Source: Warburgia ugandensis (lineage: Eukaryota > Streptophyta > Magnoliopsida > Canellales > Canellaceae). From it: a stretch of DNA of 64,000 bases. Shown here one piece after another: positions 53,350 through 64,000 of this stretch. A program made the translations under genes and the position numbers. The first letter of the stretch is position 1. The number at the start of each line of letters is the position of its first letter. The stretch is from positions 15,513,001 through 15,577,000 of the forward strand of contig CP141126.1 of assembly GCA_035236585.1 (NCBI GenBank), read 5' to 3'. The notes beneath the pieces are model-generated. The model worked only from the letters and a program-made list of their open reading frames with translations. It was not told the DNA's origin and ran no database searches.

Positions 53350-54720
53350 GAAATTAGGTATGGCCTTGTTGTCGGAGGCCTTGGAGACAATTTATGTGGA
53401 ACTACACCATGGGAGTATCTTTACCCTAGGTAAGCCTGAGGTGAATTATGTGAGAGGTAGAGTTGCAGAGTTTGACGTTCAAGACTCTGATATGTTCTAC
53501 CTTAAAAATGAAAAAGGGATTACGATATATTCAATCTCCGGGAGTTGATGTGATGTTGCAGTATATGGAAAATAGCTGACACAGTGAAGAGGTTGTGCTG
53601 GCTTAAACCTGGAATGAATCTTGCAGAAGGCCTCAGGCCTTTGATGGATGATGGAGTTGTTCTTGAAATTCTCAACTACATTCCAGCAAAGTTAATGTAT
53701 ACGTGGAGCAAAAGGCTGTGAAGCCATTAGAAATTGCCTCTATTAACTGTTAGGGAGCATAGGAGCAACTGTTGCTTCCTCCCCCCTGGCATGCTGAAGA
53801 AAACCAAGCAATCGAGAAGTCGAAGAAAATACAGAAGATGCTTGAGTGGAGGAGGAGAATGTTGATGATGAAGCTTAAATTCTTCAACAAGAAGTACTAA
53901 CAAGTGTGTCAGTTAGTTAGGATAAGACAAGTGAAACGACTCTAATAGATGTGCTAGTCAACAAGTGGCATGGGGTGGATCCTTCTAATACAATGGATGC
54001 ATCCACTACCATTCTTGAGGGAGAGTAAGTTGGAAGAGAATCACCCAGGGAAACAAATGGAAAATAGTGTTGATGAGTTTGAGGAAGTAGATTTGGATGG
54101 GGAGATTCAGATGAGGACAGTCCTCATTCTAAGTTTTCAGATAGTGAAGGTAAAGGTCAAATGGATGATGAAAATATTTTGTTTCATAAATATGTTGACT
54201 TTGATGTGCAAAGAGGATGAAATTTGTGAGAATGAAGTAGATATTAATATAACCTTATGAGAGAGTTGCATGATGAGAGAGAACCACTAGACAGTGAAGT
54301 GAGTCCTTCATTCTCAGATGGTGGGCCTATGGAGCAACTTCTTTTAGTTGAAGGATCTAACTCAAATTTTGAAGCTCCTATATACTACCCACAATTTAAT
54401 GAAGATGTGGACATGGATAATCCAAAGTTTCAACTAGGGTTGAGATTTGATGCTAAACAGTTTAGGACTGTTGTGCTTAACATCCACGAATTAAATTAGA
54501 AAAGAACAACAAAGACAAGGTAAGGATTATCTACAACAAGTTTGTATATGCTGCATAATTGTTTAATGCAGATAACACATTTTGGGTGTTCTAGTAGTGG
54601 GCTATTGCAATGCAAATGCACAAGAAGTCTTAAACTAATGCATATCCAGTATACTTTATTACTTATAGTCGAGGTCATTGCTATCCAACCAAAGGATTCA
54701 AATATACTATGACCTAGAAC
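53350..54720 (+). pseudogene. Mutator-like (MULE) transposase, N-terminal part only, broken
   Basis: Fragments in plus frames read VELHHGSIFTLG..VNYVRGRVAEFDVQDSDMFYL and GLRPLMDDGVVLEILNY, the pattern at the N-terminus of plant MULE proteins. An acidic linker with stops follows, then NPKFQLGLRFDAKQFRTVVL and a zinc-binding DNA-binding trace up to about 54720. The catalytic DDE part is absent because another transposon remnant begins on the opposite strand. Family assignment rests on these motif patterns; it is non-functional. Confidence 0.72.
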
Positions 54721-55049
54721 ATCTTGTTGATTTTTAACTTGTGTATATTAAGTGGATGATGGTTAGAATCAAATAAATTAGTATACATATGCAATTAATA
54801 ACAAGGTAATGAAGTGCTGATTCATCTTACTTTTTTATGAAGCCAAGTAATGAAGGTGTGACAATGCTCATAGTGCAGTCACATCTATTTCTTTGTAGAG
54901 GTTCACCAACTTTTAGGTCTAATTCATCCAATCATTTCTTTCTTAGTATTCCAATTGCATCCACTCCTTATGAATACTTTGTGCAAAACGCCACCACTTC
55001 TCTGCAATGTAACATTCAACTATACACCCCTCTAGCCAATTGTGATTTC

Positions 55050-57195
55050 ATATATATATTTATTTAACACTTTCATGTACCTCTCAAAGGGATACATTCT
55101 TAGTAGATAAATATACCCCATATAGTCTAACCTTATCAATGAGGTACACTATTAAGTGTATGATGATATCAAAGAAGGATGGTGGCAAGATTGTTCCAAA
55201 CTCACATGAGGTTGTCACTAGATGATCTTGAATTTTTTATAAATTTGAAACATCTACCACCTTATTATACAAAGCATTAGAGAGGTAACAAAAAATTGTA
55301 ACGGATCCTCTAACTTTATCTTACAGCACTAAACATATTACTACATGCAAGAGTTGTTGCATCAGGGCATGACAATAGTGCAACTTTATCCCTAATAATT
55401 TCATCTCTTTTATGGAAATAATGCTTCTAAAGTTTAAGGAGTAGATGTCTAGGACTTTGAGCTCTAATAGGATTTTACCCACTACTCTTCTCCTCGCTAT
55501 CAAACATATAAATTGCCTTAGGCAAATATGTTCCTTAGTTGCCCCTATCTTATGGATGCAACCTTATCTTCAAACTCATCTTTGTATGATCCATTCGAGT
55601 TATAAGTCCATCCCTTATTTTTTCTAACATTTAAGGGAATATACTATTCAAGCTTTCACAAGCATTCTTCTCAATGTACATGAATCCAGCAACTGTTGCA
55701 CATTTAGAGATTTCTAGTATACAAGTTGAAAGAATATTGACTTCTTCTTCCAACAACTTGTAGAGTTGTTGTCACCTATATATTTAATTGCCTTCTTCGT
55801 CTCTCATGATAAATTAAGGTTTTCAACCTTTTGTAATATTTATCTTCCAATCAACATCTTTGGAGTTGTCTTTGTTTCTACACTACTATTAATTTCTTCC
55901 TTTTTAAAAAGGTATGTATAATTCCTACGCAACCATTTTTTTGGCCCAGGAATTTCATCTTCTTGCCATTTTAAGCTGTATCATACACATTTAGTCGATG
56001 TAGATAGGATAAGCATTGTATCCCTTTACAGTTTAACCTGCCAAATTATTTTACGTAGGAAAATCATTTATTGTCCATAAGATTATAGCCTTGAGGGTGC
56101 ATGACCCTTTCTTGTACGTGTCAATGTTGTTCCCTGGTTGTTTGGGACCCAATATCAACATAGTTAATATTATGAATTTCCTTTTCATACATAGCAATGG
56201 TATAACAAACTATTATAATAGGCCAGCCACTGTACTTATTGCTTATGGAACCATAAGAATTAATCTCATTTGCGTGTATTTCAAGTTGTAAGTTTTCGAT
56301 TCTTTTCCAAAATTGGGCTACAAGAAGTGTATGAACTTCCATGCTGGGCTAATTACCAAATGGCATAAATATCTACTAGCTACACTCTCCTTGGCAAGTT
56401 GGCATTTCATACTAGTGTTTTGCTATTTTCCTAATGCAAAACATTCTTTTGAATCTTAGAATAGGGGAAAATACAATATGACCTTTGCATGGATGCTTTT
56501 CATCTACTCAATTGAATTATTCTTCAACTTCCAACTTGATTGTCCACTGGTTGTTTTTGTCCCTATGATCCTTCATATACAAGATACAATTGTTGGGAGA
56601 AGCATGTATCTTTCATACTTCAACCCTAATGCAAACATGATTTTTTTTGCCTCCCATGTGGAACATGTTAGTTTGTTCTCTTTGGGTTGCATTTTACCCA
56701 CCACTTTCAAGAATTTGGTAAAACCATGATCCCAAAAACCAACTCTCATTTTCATGTTGTATAGTTCTACCACTGCAAATAACTTGGTATAATTTGTATA
56801 CCCAAGGTATAATAGCTCATCGACTTCTTCTAATGTGGTCTATAATTGTTTAAGGTCATCTTGGAAGTTATCGGATGTATCTCGAAATATTGTTGCAATT
56901 GTATTATTTGTGATACTTCCCTCAGTATCTTTATATTCACATCTTTTTGTCCTTGTTGAGGGTTTTTGAGGGAGTTCTTCTCATGCCAATTCTAAGGGAG
57001 ACAACTTTCATCGACTCTATTGAAGCACAAATATCCTCTCATTTCACCTATAGTTATGTTTCTCATGTTTTAACATCTCAAGCATGGACACTACATGTGA
57101 TTATAATTTGTATCGTTAATACAAATCCTATTAACTTTTTTCCTCTTATATTCTCTTGATGATCTTATTGTACTCATCCCATCATATTTATCCAT
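55050..57195 (-). pseudogene. CACTA (En/Spm) TNP2-type transposase, broken
   Basis: From the ATG at 57195 the minus strand reads MDKYDGMSTIRSSREY, then CPCLRC, the zinc-finger-like N-terminus of TNP2. Further on are INSYGSISNKYSGWPIIIVC (about 56190-56255; usual NPFGNMS..YS.WPV), GIKLHYCHALMQQLLHVV (about 55330-55390; usual SHDCHVLMQQLLPVA) and IIIHLIVYLIDKVRL (about 55140-55190; usual EHL.IHLVDE). Many stops and shifts lie between. It is a remnant whose 3' part fades near the MULE remnant. Confidence 0.8.
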
Positions 57196-57599
57196 TTTGA
57201 AAGCTAAGGATAGAAGCTCTCAATGACTTTAAGATGAAAATTAAGAATGACCTATCGGTTAGGCATTTTAATAAGCACTTGGTATGCGAAGAAAATGTTG
57301 GAAAAAAAAAAAAAAACTTATTGTGCATGCATGGAGATTTTTCAAATCTAGGTTGAGACAAAAATATTGATTTTGCAAACATGCTTCATAGATTCATACA
57401 AGGTAGGGAAAACTAGGAAAGAAATAATTGTCTTTCACAAATAAAATAAGAGACAAGTTCGAAGACAACCCCACTCAGATTGCTAGATTTTTAGTTCAAG
57501 CTAGTCAGAGCCAAAATGTAGATAGTAGAGCTTTAGGCTGTGTATCTAATGCAGCTAGATAAAGATAGATGGATAGGAGATAGGAAATAAAAGAGGTAT

Positions 57600-58140
57600 G
57601 AAATTTTAATATAATGTCAAGTTTTTTAAGACAGTTCTAAAAAATCATCTTCTTAAATATAATTTTTAAGACAGTTAACAAAAACTATCTTCTTAAATAT
57701 AATGTTGTAAAATAATTTTAGAAAATTGTATTAGTAATTAGTTTTTTTAAGATATTCTTTTAACAGTCTTCTTAATCCGTCTCTTTTAAGAAATTTATGT
57801 AATCATCTTCTTAATTAGGATTTTTTAAGATGGTTTTCCACAACCTCTTAAATTAGGGTTTTTAATGTGATTTCTATAACCATCTTTTTAAGTAAGATTT
57901 TATAAGACGGTTTTTTTCTAACTGTCTTCTTAACGAACATGTTTTAAGACCGTTTTCTCTAACTCACCTTTTAAGTTCTTTTTGCAAAAACTTCAAAAAA
58001 TTTAACTCCCTCCGATGACCTTTTAAGATAGTTTTTGAAAATTGTCTTATTAAATTAAAAATTTTAAAACATTTTTTGTAAGTGTCTGAAATTATTTTTC
58101 AGTAAGATAGTTTCCTGAAAACCATTTTCTTTTTGTCATC
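57600..58140 (-). repeat. CACTA subterminal hairpin array, TTTTAAGACGGTT / AACTGTCTTCTTAA
   Basis: Eight or more imperfect inverted units, for example TTTTAAGACGGTTTT...AACTGTCTTC, run to TTTTCTTTTTGTCATC near 58140, a possible worn CACTA terminus. It lies upstream of TNP2 in that gene's orientation, as expected for the 5' end. The core differs from the array at 46.9 kb (AAGACGG rather than TAGGACGG). Confidence 0.82.
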
Positions 58141-58791
58141 TAAAATCACCAACTTTTATATTATAGCCCTTGCACTGGTTGCCCCATCCACGATTCAAAC
58201 TTGTGACATGGTAATTATCCTCACTCCAATTGTTAAGAATCTGAAACATAAGTCAAAGTCAACTATCTCAAACTAATGTCCCATCCGTTTTGTCTCCCCT
58301 TAGGATCGTAACACCAGTAAATAGCAATCATCCATGTGTATAGTTGTTAGAACATTAATGAGATACAAATGAGTTTAAATTTAATTGTTGCAGCGCTGAG
58401 CCGGTAATTCTATTCTTGGAGAATCCACATGCACCATCCTGTGGCTGTTACCATTTCTAAAGCGGGGCTTTTAAATGGTAGAAGTTTAGGGATTGGAGTG
58501 GGTCCTCCATTGTAACGGTTCATGGTTACTCGCAGCTATCTTAGCAAACCTCTGATACAGAACATACACCAAATCTTCTGACAAGGTTGATCTTCGCCGT
58601 TGCTACTAGGAGCAGAGATCACAAAGTTCAAGGCACTTCTCTGTAAAATCTGGGCCTATTGGAGGGCTAAGATTATGCGAAGGAGGAAGAGTTTTTTAGT
58701 GTATTCTTTACCCGCGCATGTACTACGTGCGCAGCCACCATATAATTTCCCTCTTTTTAGCTGTTGAGTTTTACATAAAAATGTTTTTGTT
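58141..58791. other. Intergenic stretch, nothing recognisable
   Basis: No supported feature. Confidence 0.5.
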
Positions 58792-58912
58792 ATTATGCCA
58801 AGGCTCCTCTTCATAAAGGTTAGTTCTGGTGCAAGAAGCTTATATAGGATTTGGAAAAGGGACTGAACATAAGGGTTTATAGTACGTAGTCTTATCTTGT
58901 ATCTTTTATAAC
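58792..58912 (-). mobile_element. Two Au-SINE fragments side by side
   Basis: 58792-58814 is the head of one minus-strand copy (GAAGAGGAGCCTTGGCATAA). 58828-58912 is the 3' part of another (GGTGCAAGAAGC...CATAAGGGTTTATAGTACGTA). Confidence 0.6.
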
Positions 58913-59299
58913 GGGCCTTAAAAAATAAAAAATAAAAAAAATTATATATCTACCTTTGAACACTTTTTTTTTTTTAGAGAGATAATGGCCCAAAATTAGA
59001 AACAGACATTAAACTTTTGGATAGTCTACTCTTTTGTTTCGGTAAAAAGGAGAAACAAACAAATCAAGACAAAAACAAGCAAATGCATAAACTTATTACT
59101 TCAAGAATATTCAAAAATAAAAGATGAGAAAGTTCATGTGAGAAAAATAGAAAAAGAAAGAAATCAAACATGAGAGAGTGCTTATTCGTTTGTCGGTCGA
59201 CCACAAACTGCAAGATTAGTCCATCATCTAAAGTAGGAGGTGGGGGCGTGCCTTTCAAGTGATCCAAGCCGTTCATATTCTAGATATCCCCTTATACAT

Positions 59300-59943
59300 G
59301 GTATTTTTCCGATTACTCCTGATTCTTACACCAATTTACCTTGAAAACTTTTAAACCCTCGATTTATAACTAGAAACCTGAAACCCAGGATCATCAGAGG
59401 AAAAAGACGTGGAGGATAAACGGATTAGATGACCGAAAAGTGGGTCCCACCTATACTAATATTCATGGTCGGGCGACTATCACACAATAGAAAATCAAAT
59501 ATAGAATGGCAGAGAAACGCACCGTCACACCGTACATGCGGTGCAGGCGTACTCTCTCTTTCTCTCTCCTTCGTCCCTTTAAATTCCTCTTTATTATTTT
59601 CTCATTTCTTTTAATCCCTCTGTGTCTGGTGTATGGATTTCCGTAAAGATGGCAGAGACAAGAGCAACAAAGGCAACAGTACAGAAACAGAGCTCTGATG
59701 CAGTCATTATAGGAGCAGACTCAGGTTGCAGCTGCAGTATCATCAGAGCCATTAGTTTATTCATGCAGAGAAGATTCCGCAGCTAAGACACCGCGCTCTC
59801 TCTCTCTTCTTTCTCTCTTTTTTTGCATAAATACTACCTACTCTCTCTCTCTCTGCCCCTCATTCTTCCTCAAGGCTAGTTGCTTTCATCTCTTCTTCCT
59901 GTTCCTCATCTATAGGGTCTTTTTTTCTGCAAACTTTAAAATC
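59300..59943 (+). promoter_or_regulatory. Promoter and 5' leader of the GRF gene
   Basis: CT-rich tracts occur at 59550-59585 and 59790-59860. A TATA-like GCATAAATACTACC sits at 59825-59838. A short ATG frame of 21 codons plus TGA (59633-59698) would be an upstream ORF if transcription starts before it. If the TATA-like site is used, it is not transcribed. Confidence 0.45.
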
Positions 59944-61257
59944 ATGGACGGAAGAAACAGGTCTCCTTTTACTGCTTCTCAGTATCATGAGTTGGAACAT
60001 CAGGCCTTGATCTTCAAATATATGATGGCTGGCAGGCCTGTTCCTGCTGAACTTCTGTACCCTCTCCGAGGAAACATGGATTCCTTGATCACTGCAAGGC
60101 TCTTTTCTCACCAACCCAGTAAGAAAATTTTAGTTTTTCTTCTGTCTTTTTTCTCTTTGATATTTATTTTATTGGTTTATAGGGTTCAGATGGGATCTGG
60201 GTTCTGTTTACTGCAGCTGGGTGGGGTTGTTTCCAGATGGGTTTTGGCAGGAAGACAGACCCAGAGCCAGGAAGATGTAGACGAACTGATGGCAAGAAAT
60301 GGAGATGCGCCAAAGAGGCATTTCCTGATTCTAAATACTGTGAAAGGCACATGCATAGGGGCCGACATCGTTCAAGAAAGCCTGTGGAAATAGCCAACAA
60401 TCCAGTTCCAGTGAGACACCCTACCACCAAAACATCTCCGATTGAGGCTTTTTCCTCTTCTCCAGTCGAAAACTATCAGTACTACCACAGCTCCCTTCCT
60501 TCCTTCTTTCATTCCTCTTCTTCCAGACCTCCAGGTATTGGTTTCTCGTCCCAAAACAACGGTACAAATTTCCACCTGGACTCTGCAACTGCAACTGGAA
60601 CTTACTCTGATAAGGATTGCAGGTGAATAAAGTTAAACCTCGTGGAGAAAAGTGAAACTGAAACTTACTGTTCCTGTATGTCTTTTCCTGGTTCTGACTG
60701 TTTTTTCTTGTGCATTTAAAAAACAATCAGATATTTACATGGACTGAAAGAAGATGTGGACGAGCACGCTTTTTTTTCAGAAGCATCAGGGACTGTTAGG
60801 GGCATTACCGGCACGGCTCTCGATGATTCCTGGCCATTCACGCCACAGCGAAGTAACTCTCTGGGCCAGCTAAAACAGAGGAATAGCTCTGCTGTGCCAA
60901 ACACTTACTCCCCTTGGAACTTTACAGATCTGGCCAAACAGCAAGAGCAGCATTGTTTTGTTCTTGGGACAGATTTCAAAACGGCAAAGCCTGACAAAGT
61001 GGAGAGAGAAGAGGCACGGTCAAAGCCACTTCACCATTTCTTCAACGATTGGCTTCCCAAGCGGGGTGTACGATGGACGGATTTAGAGGAAGATCAATTG
61101 AACAAGCGATCTTTCTCTGCAACCCAGCTCTCTATCTCCATCCCAAATGGTACTTTGACATCCTTTGATCAGTTATTCTTACGAAAAACCAATCAATTCT
61201 TTTTTCGTCTTTGTTATTTTAAGTGGGTGGTTTTTCTTCGATTATGCAGACGATTGA
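59944..61257 (+). CDS. GRF: Growth-regulating factor (GRF) transcription factor, 4 exons, 335 aa, miR396 target
   Basis: Plant-specific transcription factor that works with GIF coactivators to promote cell proliferation in growing organs. Exons 59944-60118, 60217-60622, 60731-61149 and 61250-61257 join in frame with GT-AG borders. The QLQ domain ([20 protein letters not shown], residues 8-27 onward) binds GIF. The WRC domain ([20 protein letters not shown] onward, about residues 75-118) has the C-C-C-H zinc ligands ([16 protein letters not shown]) and basic [12 protein letters not shown]. The linker [12 protein letters not shown] between them is typical of the GRF5/6-like group. The C-terminal half is Ser/Gln-rich, with QLSISIPN near the end. 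The tiny last exon is inferred; if that intron is retained the frame runs to 61286 instead. Confidence 0.94.
60369..60389 (+). promoter_or_regulatory. miR396 target site
   Basis: The sequence CGTTCAAGAAAGC followed by CTGTGGAA encodes RSRKPVE at the end of the WRC domain and pairs with miR396 (one bulged base), as in most plant GRF genes. It implies post-transcriptional down-regulation in mature tissue. The complementarity is seen; cleavage is inferred from the family. Confidence 0.93.
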
Positions 61258-61957
61258 ATTCTCAAGATGGGATTGAGGATCAATAACGAAAAGATGGGAT
61301 TGAGGATCAATGGGGTCGTACTTCTCTTTCTTGGTGGTTATGTTTAATTTATCATGTTTGGGAACTCCTTTTGAAGGTGTGGTTGAATAATGTTTATGTT
61401 GCAGGAGGATTCCTGTCGTTTGTTTGCTTGATTTTATCCCCCTTGCTTAGTTTATTAACTGTTTGTGACTCGAGACAATCTTTGGGATTTGGAAGGTGTC
61501 TCTTGTTGATAATCTTGAATATTTATGGTTCTACTTGTGGGAATTTGAGCATCTCTCTTCAACCTTCTTACTACCGCGGGCATTTTTACACGGGATTTAA
61601 CAGTCCTTAATTGATAAAATATTTGTTAATTAGTTCTTAATTATTTGTTATTTACCGCAAAGTTTTCTTTGTCAAAACGTCACAAAAAGCAACAAGCCCT
61701 TAGCTGCCTGTTTGTAATTGACGAGTTTAGTCTGTTAAAATTCTAATAAAGCATCATCATTTTCTTAAATCTTAATGATGGATACATATATTTTAAGGGA
61801 AATGATGAGCGGCTAGAATGTAGGTGAAGCCTACTTGTTTATTTTGATAGTTAGCTGGGTAGGTAGATCCCATCGATGTCAGGAGATAAATTTTTGATGA
61901 TAAAGGACAGAAAATTTATCCTCTCATTTAAGATCAGATGATAAAGGACAAATTTCA
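61258..61957 (+). other. 3' UTR of the GRF gene and downstream DNA
   Basis: T-rich sequence without other genes. A 79-codon frame at 61371-61610 is Leu/Ser-rich without domain support and probably UTR. Confidence 0.5.
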
Positions 61958-62071
61958 ACTACGAAAATAGCCTTTTGAAAAAATGTAAGGCTGGATACTT
62001 ATAAACCCTTGTGATCTGCTCCTTTTTCGAACCTTCCATGGAGCTTCTTGGACCAAGCTCTTCTTTTATCC
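61958..62071 (+). mobile_element. Au-SINE fragment, 3' half
   Basis: GAAAATAGCCTTTTGAAAAA, TGTAAGGCTGG, AAACCCTTGTGATCTGCTCC, GGAGCTTCTTGGACC in order. The tRNA-like head is missing. Confidence 0.72.
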
Positions 62072-63161
62072 TAGCAGCTTTGACAAATAACAAATAAGTG
62101 AAATGATGAAATCATCGTACAACCAATTTTCAAGAGCTCACCTTTGAATGATCTAACTTGTTCTTTTCATTGCTCAAGCTTTAAATTTTTATAGATAGAA
62201 AAAATTCAGTTTCGATGATTTTAGTATCTAAAAGCTGTGGTTAGAAATGAACAATTTGGAAACTTTATAAACTAGGCATAGTTTTTTAGAAAATAGAATC
62301 ATTGAAACCATATATTTTATTGCCTATAATAAATTTAAAGCTAAAGCAATGAGATGACAATTTAGATCATGAAAAGGTGAGTTACAAAAAATGTGTCACT
62401 AGATTGTGCCTCATAATGTGGCTAGTTTAGCAATCTCCTAACAAATAATTAACAAATAATTCACTAATTAGGATTGTATGAGTCCCTGGGTCAGTGAATT
62501 TGAACTTGATTTCAAGGAGCACGCATGAATGGATATCCTAGCAAGTACCATAGACAACAGCTTAAAGTAGTGGGTCTCAGGTATCCTATGAGATAGATAT
62601 GTTTACTTGATTCTAGAGCTGCTTCCATGGCTGCAACATCGGTTGGGCCCTTTGAATTGGTAGGTCAATGACCCATGTAACTAACCCTACATCCTAAAGT
62701 TTGATAGGCTAATGATAATCGGCCACTTAATCACAACTTGATAAATGTGGTTACCTGCATGATTATCTTACTATTATAAGATGAAAAGCTAATAAGCACT
62801 AATAAGTACAATTGTGTCTGAACATTGACAAAAAAAAAGAGAAGGTACCAGCCGTGACTGCATTCCGCATAGGAAGACTTCACAGGTGTGGTGTGCCAGA
62901 AGATAGATCATATTATTGAGAAATTGTCTAACGGGGACGCGAAACTGTGTTAGACATGCTTAGAGGCCTGACCATATACGAGATCACATTATTGAAAAAT
63001 GTTGAGTTGAACCAGAGCTACTTCCTGGGATGTAATATCAATTGGGGCCTTGCCAGTGGGAAGTTAATGAGCCTATGTAACAAACCCTAATGACTGATAG
63101 TCGGATGATAAAACCACAATTTAATCACAAGCTGACAAATGTGGTTACATGTGCAGCGGTG
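62072..63161. other. Intergenic stretch
   Basis: AT-rich, no supported gene. Two loosely similar passages (GGCTAATGATAATCGGCCACTT at 62706 and GTCGGATGATAAAACCACAA at 63100, each after TGTAACTAACCCTA- or TGTAACAAACCCTA-like words) suggest an old duplication of about 390 bp spacing. Confidence 0.5.
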
Positions 63162-63375
63162 GTCTCTTTATCATGTAAAAAGGGCAGCCCCCAGTGCACG
63201 AAGCTCTCACATATGCAGAGTTCAAAAAAGGCGCAGACCACAAGGGTTAATAGTATACAGCTTACCTTGCCTTTTGCAAGAGGATGTTTTCATGCCTTAA
63301 ACCCGTGACCTCAAGGTCACACAATGACAACTCTACCGTTGTGCCAAGGCTCCCCTTCAAGTCTCGTTATCATTT
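63162..63375 (-). mobile_element. Nearly complete Au-SINE with imperfect target duplication
   Basis: The element at 63177-63360 reads on the minus strand TTGAAGGGGAGCCTTGGCAC head, AGAGTTGTCATTGTGTGACC, GGTCACGGGTTTAAGGC (B box), CTCTTGCAAAAGGCAAGG, CATATGTGAGAGCTTCGTGC, CTGGGGGCTGCCC and TTTTT. Flanks GTCTCTTTATCATGT (63162) and GTCTCGTTATCATTT (63361) agree at 13 of 15 bases. Confidence 0.9.
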
Positions 63376-63748
63376 CAGGAACAAAATGGTTCAATTTCTA
63401 ATCCTCGGGCAAAATTCTGATGGTGTTTTCACCGACAGGAGAAGTATCAGTTGGATCCAAAATCAGGGGAACCAACCTAATACCCTCCCATTTGGTAACA
63501 TATTATTTCCACACAAGGGGTGGTGCTCAGGCTGCTCGGCTGCTTCTTTTCTAATGATGGAAAATGCTATGCACATGCTCGGCCTCATTCAATGTAGGAT
63601 ACACCGATGAATGAATAGCAAACTATATTCTTCAATGCACACAACCCCTTAGCTAATGATACCACCATCTTTGACCTATATTTATCTTCTTCTACTTGCT
63701 TCAAGCCACCAACATTCATCTGTGCAAAACCCTCTTACAAACTAACTA
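63376..63748. other. Spacer
   Basis: No supported feature. Short plus-strand frames lack domains. Confidence 0.5.
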
Positions 63749-64000
63749 ATGTCCTACAATCAAACCCCGTTCCCTACCTCCTCCGAGTCCCAAGTGAACA
63801 TCTTGCATCGCCGGCACCAATGCTGGATACTACTGCTCATCATCTCCGGCATCGCCAGGCTCTACCAAGCAGTTAAGCATTGGGCTCAAACTCATTGCTC
63901 TCGGTTATATCCACGCACCATTAAGTGCCTCCCAAACCATCTCTCTCTCTCTCTCTCTCGCTGTCTGCAGCAAGTGGGGCTTGACAAAGAATTGGGGAGG
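63749..64000 (+). CDS. Open frame running off the right edge, unknown
   Basis: From the ATG at 63749, 84 codons stay open to the end of the window. The start is polar (MSYNQTPFPTSSES), followed by a short hydrophobic stretch (CWILLLIISGIA). A CT run ending in CTGTCTGCAG at 63944-63971 resembles a splice acceptor, so the true exon could begin at 63972 and the upstream frame be chance. I do not recognise a family. Confidence 0.25.
   Translation, partial: MSYNQTPFPTSSESQVNILHRRHQCWILLLIISGIARLYQAVKHWAQTHCSRLYPRTIKCLPNHLSLSLSRCLQQVGLDKELGR

Overview
The window is nuclear DNA from a flowering plant. Three clear nuclear genes have GT-AG introns, one carries a plant-specific miR396 target site, and most of the rest is plant transposable elements (Tork-type Ty1/copia, Ty3/gypsy with long LTRs, CACTA, hAT, Mutator-like) plus many short tRNA-derived repeats matching the Au-SINE family. 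The species cannot be fixed from this sequence. Long introns packed with repeats suggest a repeat-rich, non-grass angiosperm, possibly a magnoliid; that is a guess.

Genic left part (1-25 kb). On the minus strand, 8.3 to 3.15 kb holds ten consecutive exons (649 codons, all phases consistent) of an F-box/leucine-rich-repeat protein of the FBL15/SLOMO type. Its last third is absent down to the left edge. A compact Ty1/copia element (13202-18611, minus strand) has two 401-bp LTRs differing at 7 sites, a 5-bp target duplication, a primer-binding site and a polypurine tract, but its polyprotein is frameshifted. From 24.37 to 19.95 kb, minus strand, lies an intact five-exon, 397-residue 12-oxophytodienoate reductase (OPR) gene. 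It ends in A-R-L, a peroxisomal-type signal. Au-SINE copies litter this part, including antisense copies in three of the four OPR introns.

Transposon graveyard (25-58 kb). In order: a decayed Ty3/gypsy element (27.3-33.5 kb); a CACTA-type element coding for a plant transposase domain plus a Ulp1-like protease (34-36 kb), with its terminal hairpin repeats split by a 2.96-kb solo LTR (36.5-39.5 kb); a palindromic minisatellite (39.8-40.3 kb); a second solo LTR (41.1-46.9 kb) itself split by a third, oppositely oriented solo LTR (43.2-46.0 kb), both with exact target duplications; a hairpin array of GGACGGTT/AACCGTCC units (46.9-47.5 kb); a hAT transposase pseudogene (47.6-50.1 kb); a GTCGTGTC-rich hAT-like terminus (51 kb); a Mutator-like transposase remnant (53.3-54.7 kb); and a CACTA TNP2 remnant with its own hairpin array (58.1-55.0 kb, minus).

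Right part (58-64 kb). A four-exon growth-regulating factor (GRF) transcription-factor gene on the plus strand (59.94-61.26 kb) has QLQ and WRC domains and a miR396 site. A nearly complete Au-SINE with target duplications lies at 63.2 kb, and an open frame of unknown meaning runs off the right edge.

The three genes are not a functional cluster. They are independent plant genes separated by nested repeats. No new biochemical system is evident. The most notable points are the ARL terminus of the OPR, the missing 3' part of the F-box gene, the nested solo LTRs, the hairpin repeat arrays shared by different transposon ORFs, and the C-to-T style decay of the hAT transposase.
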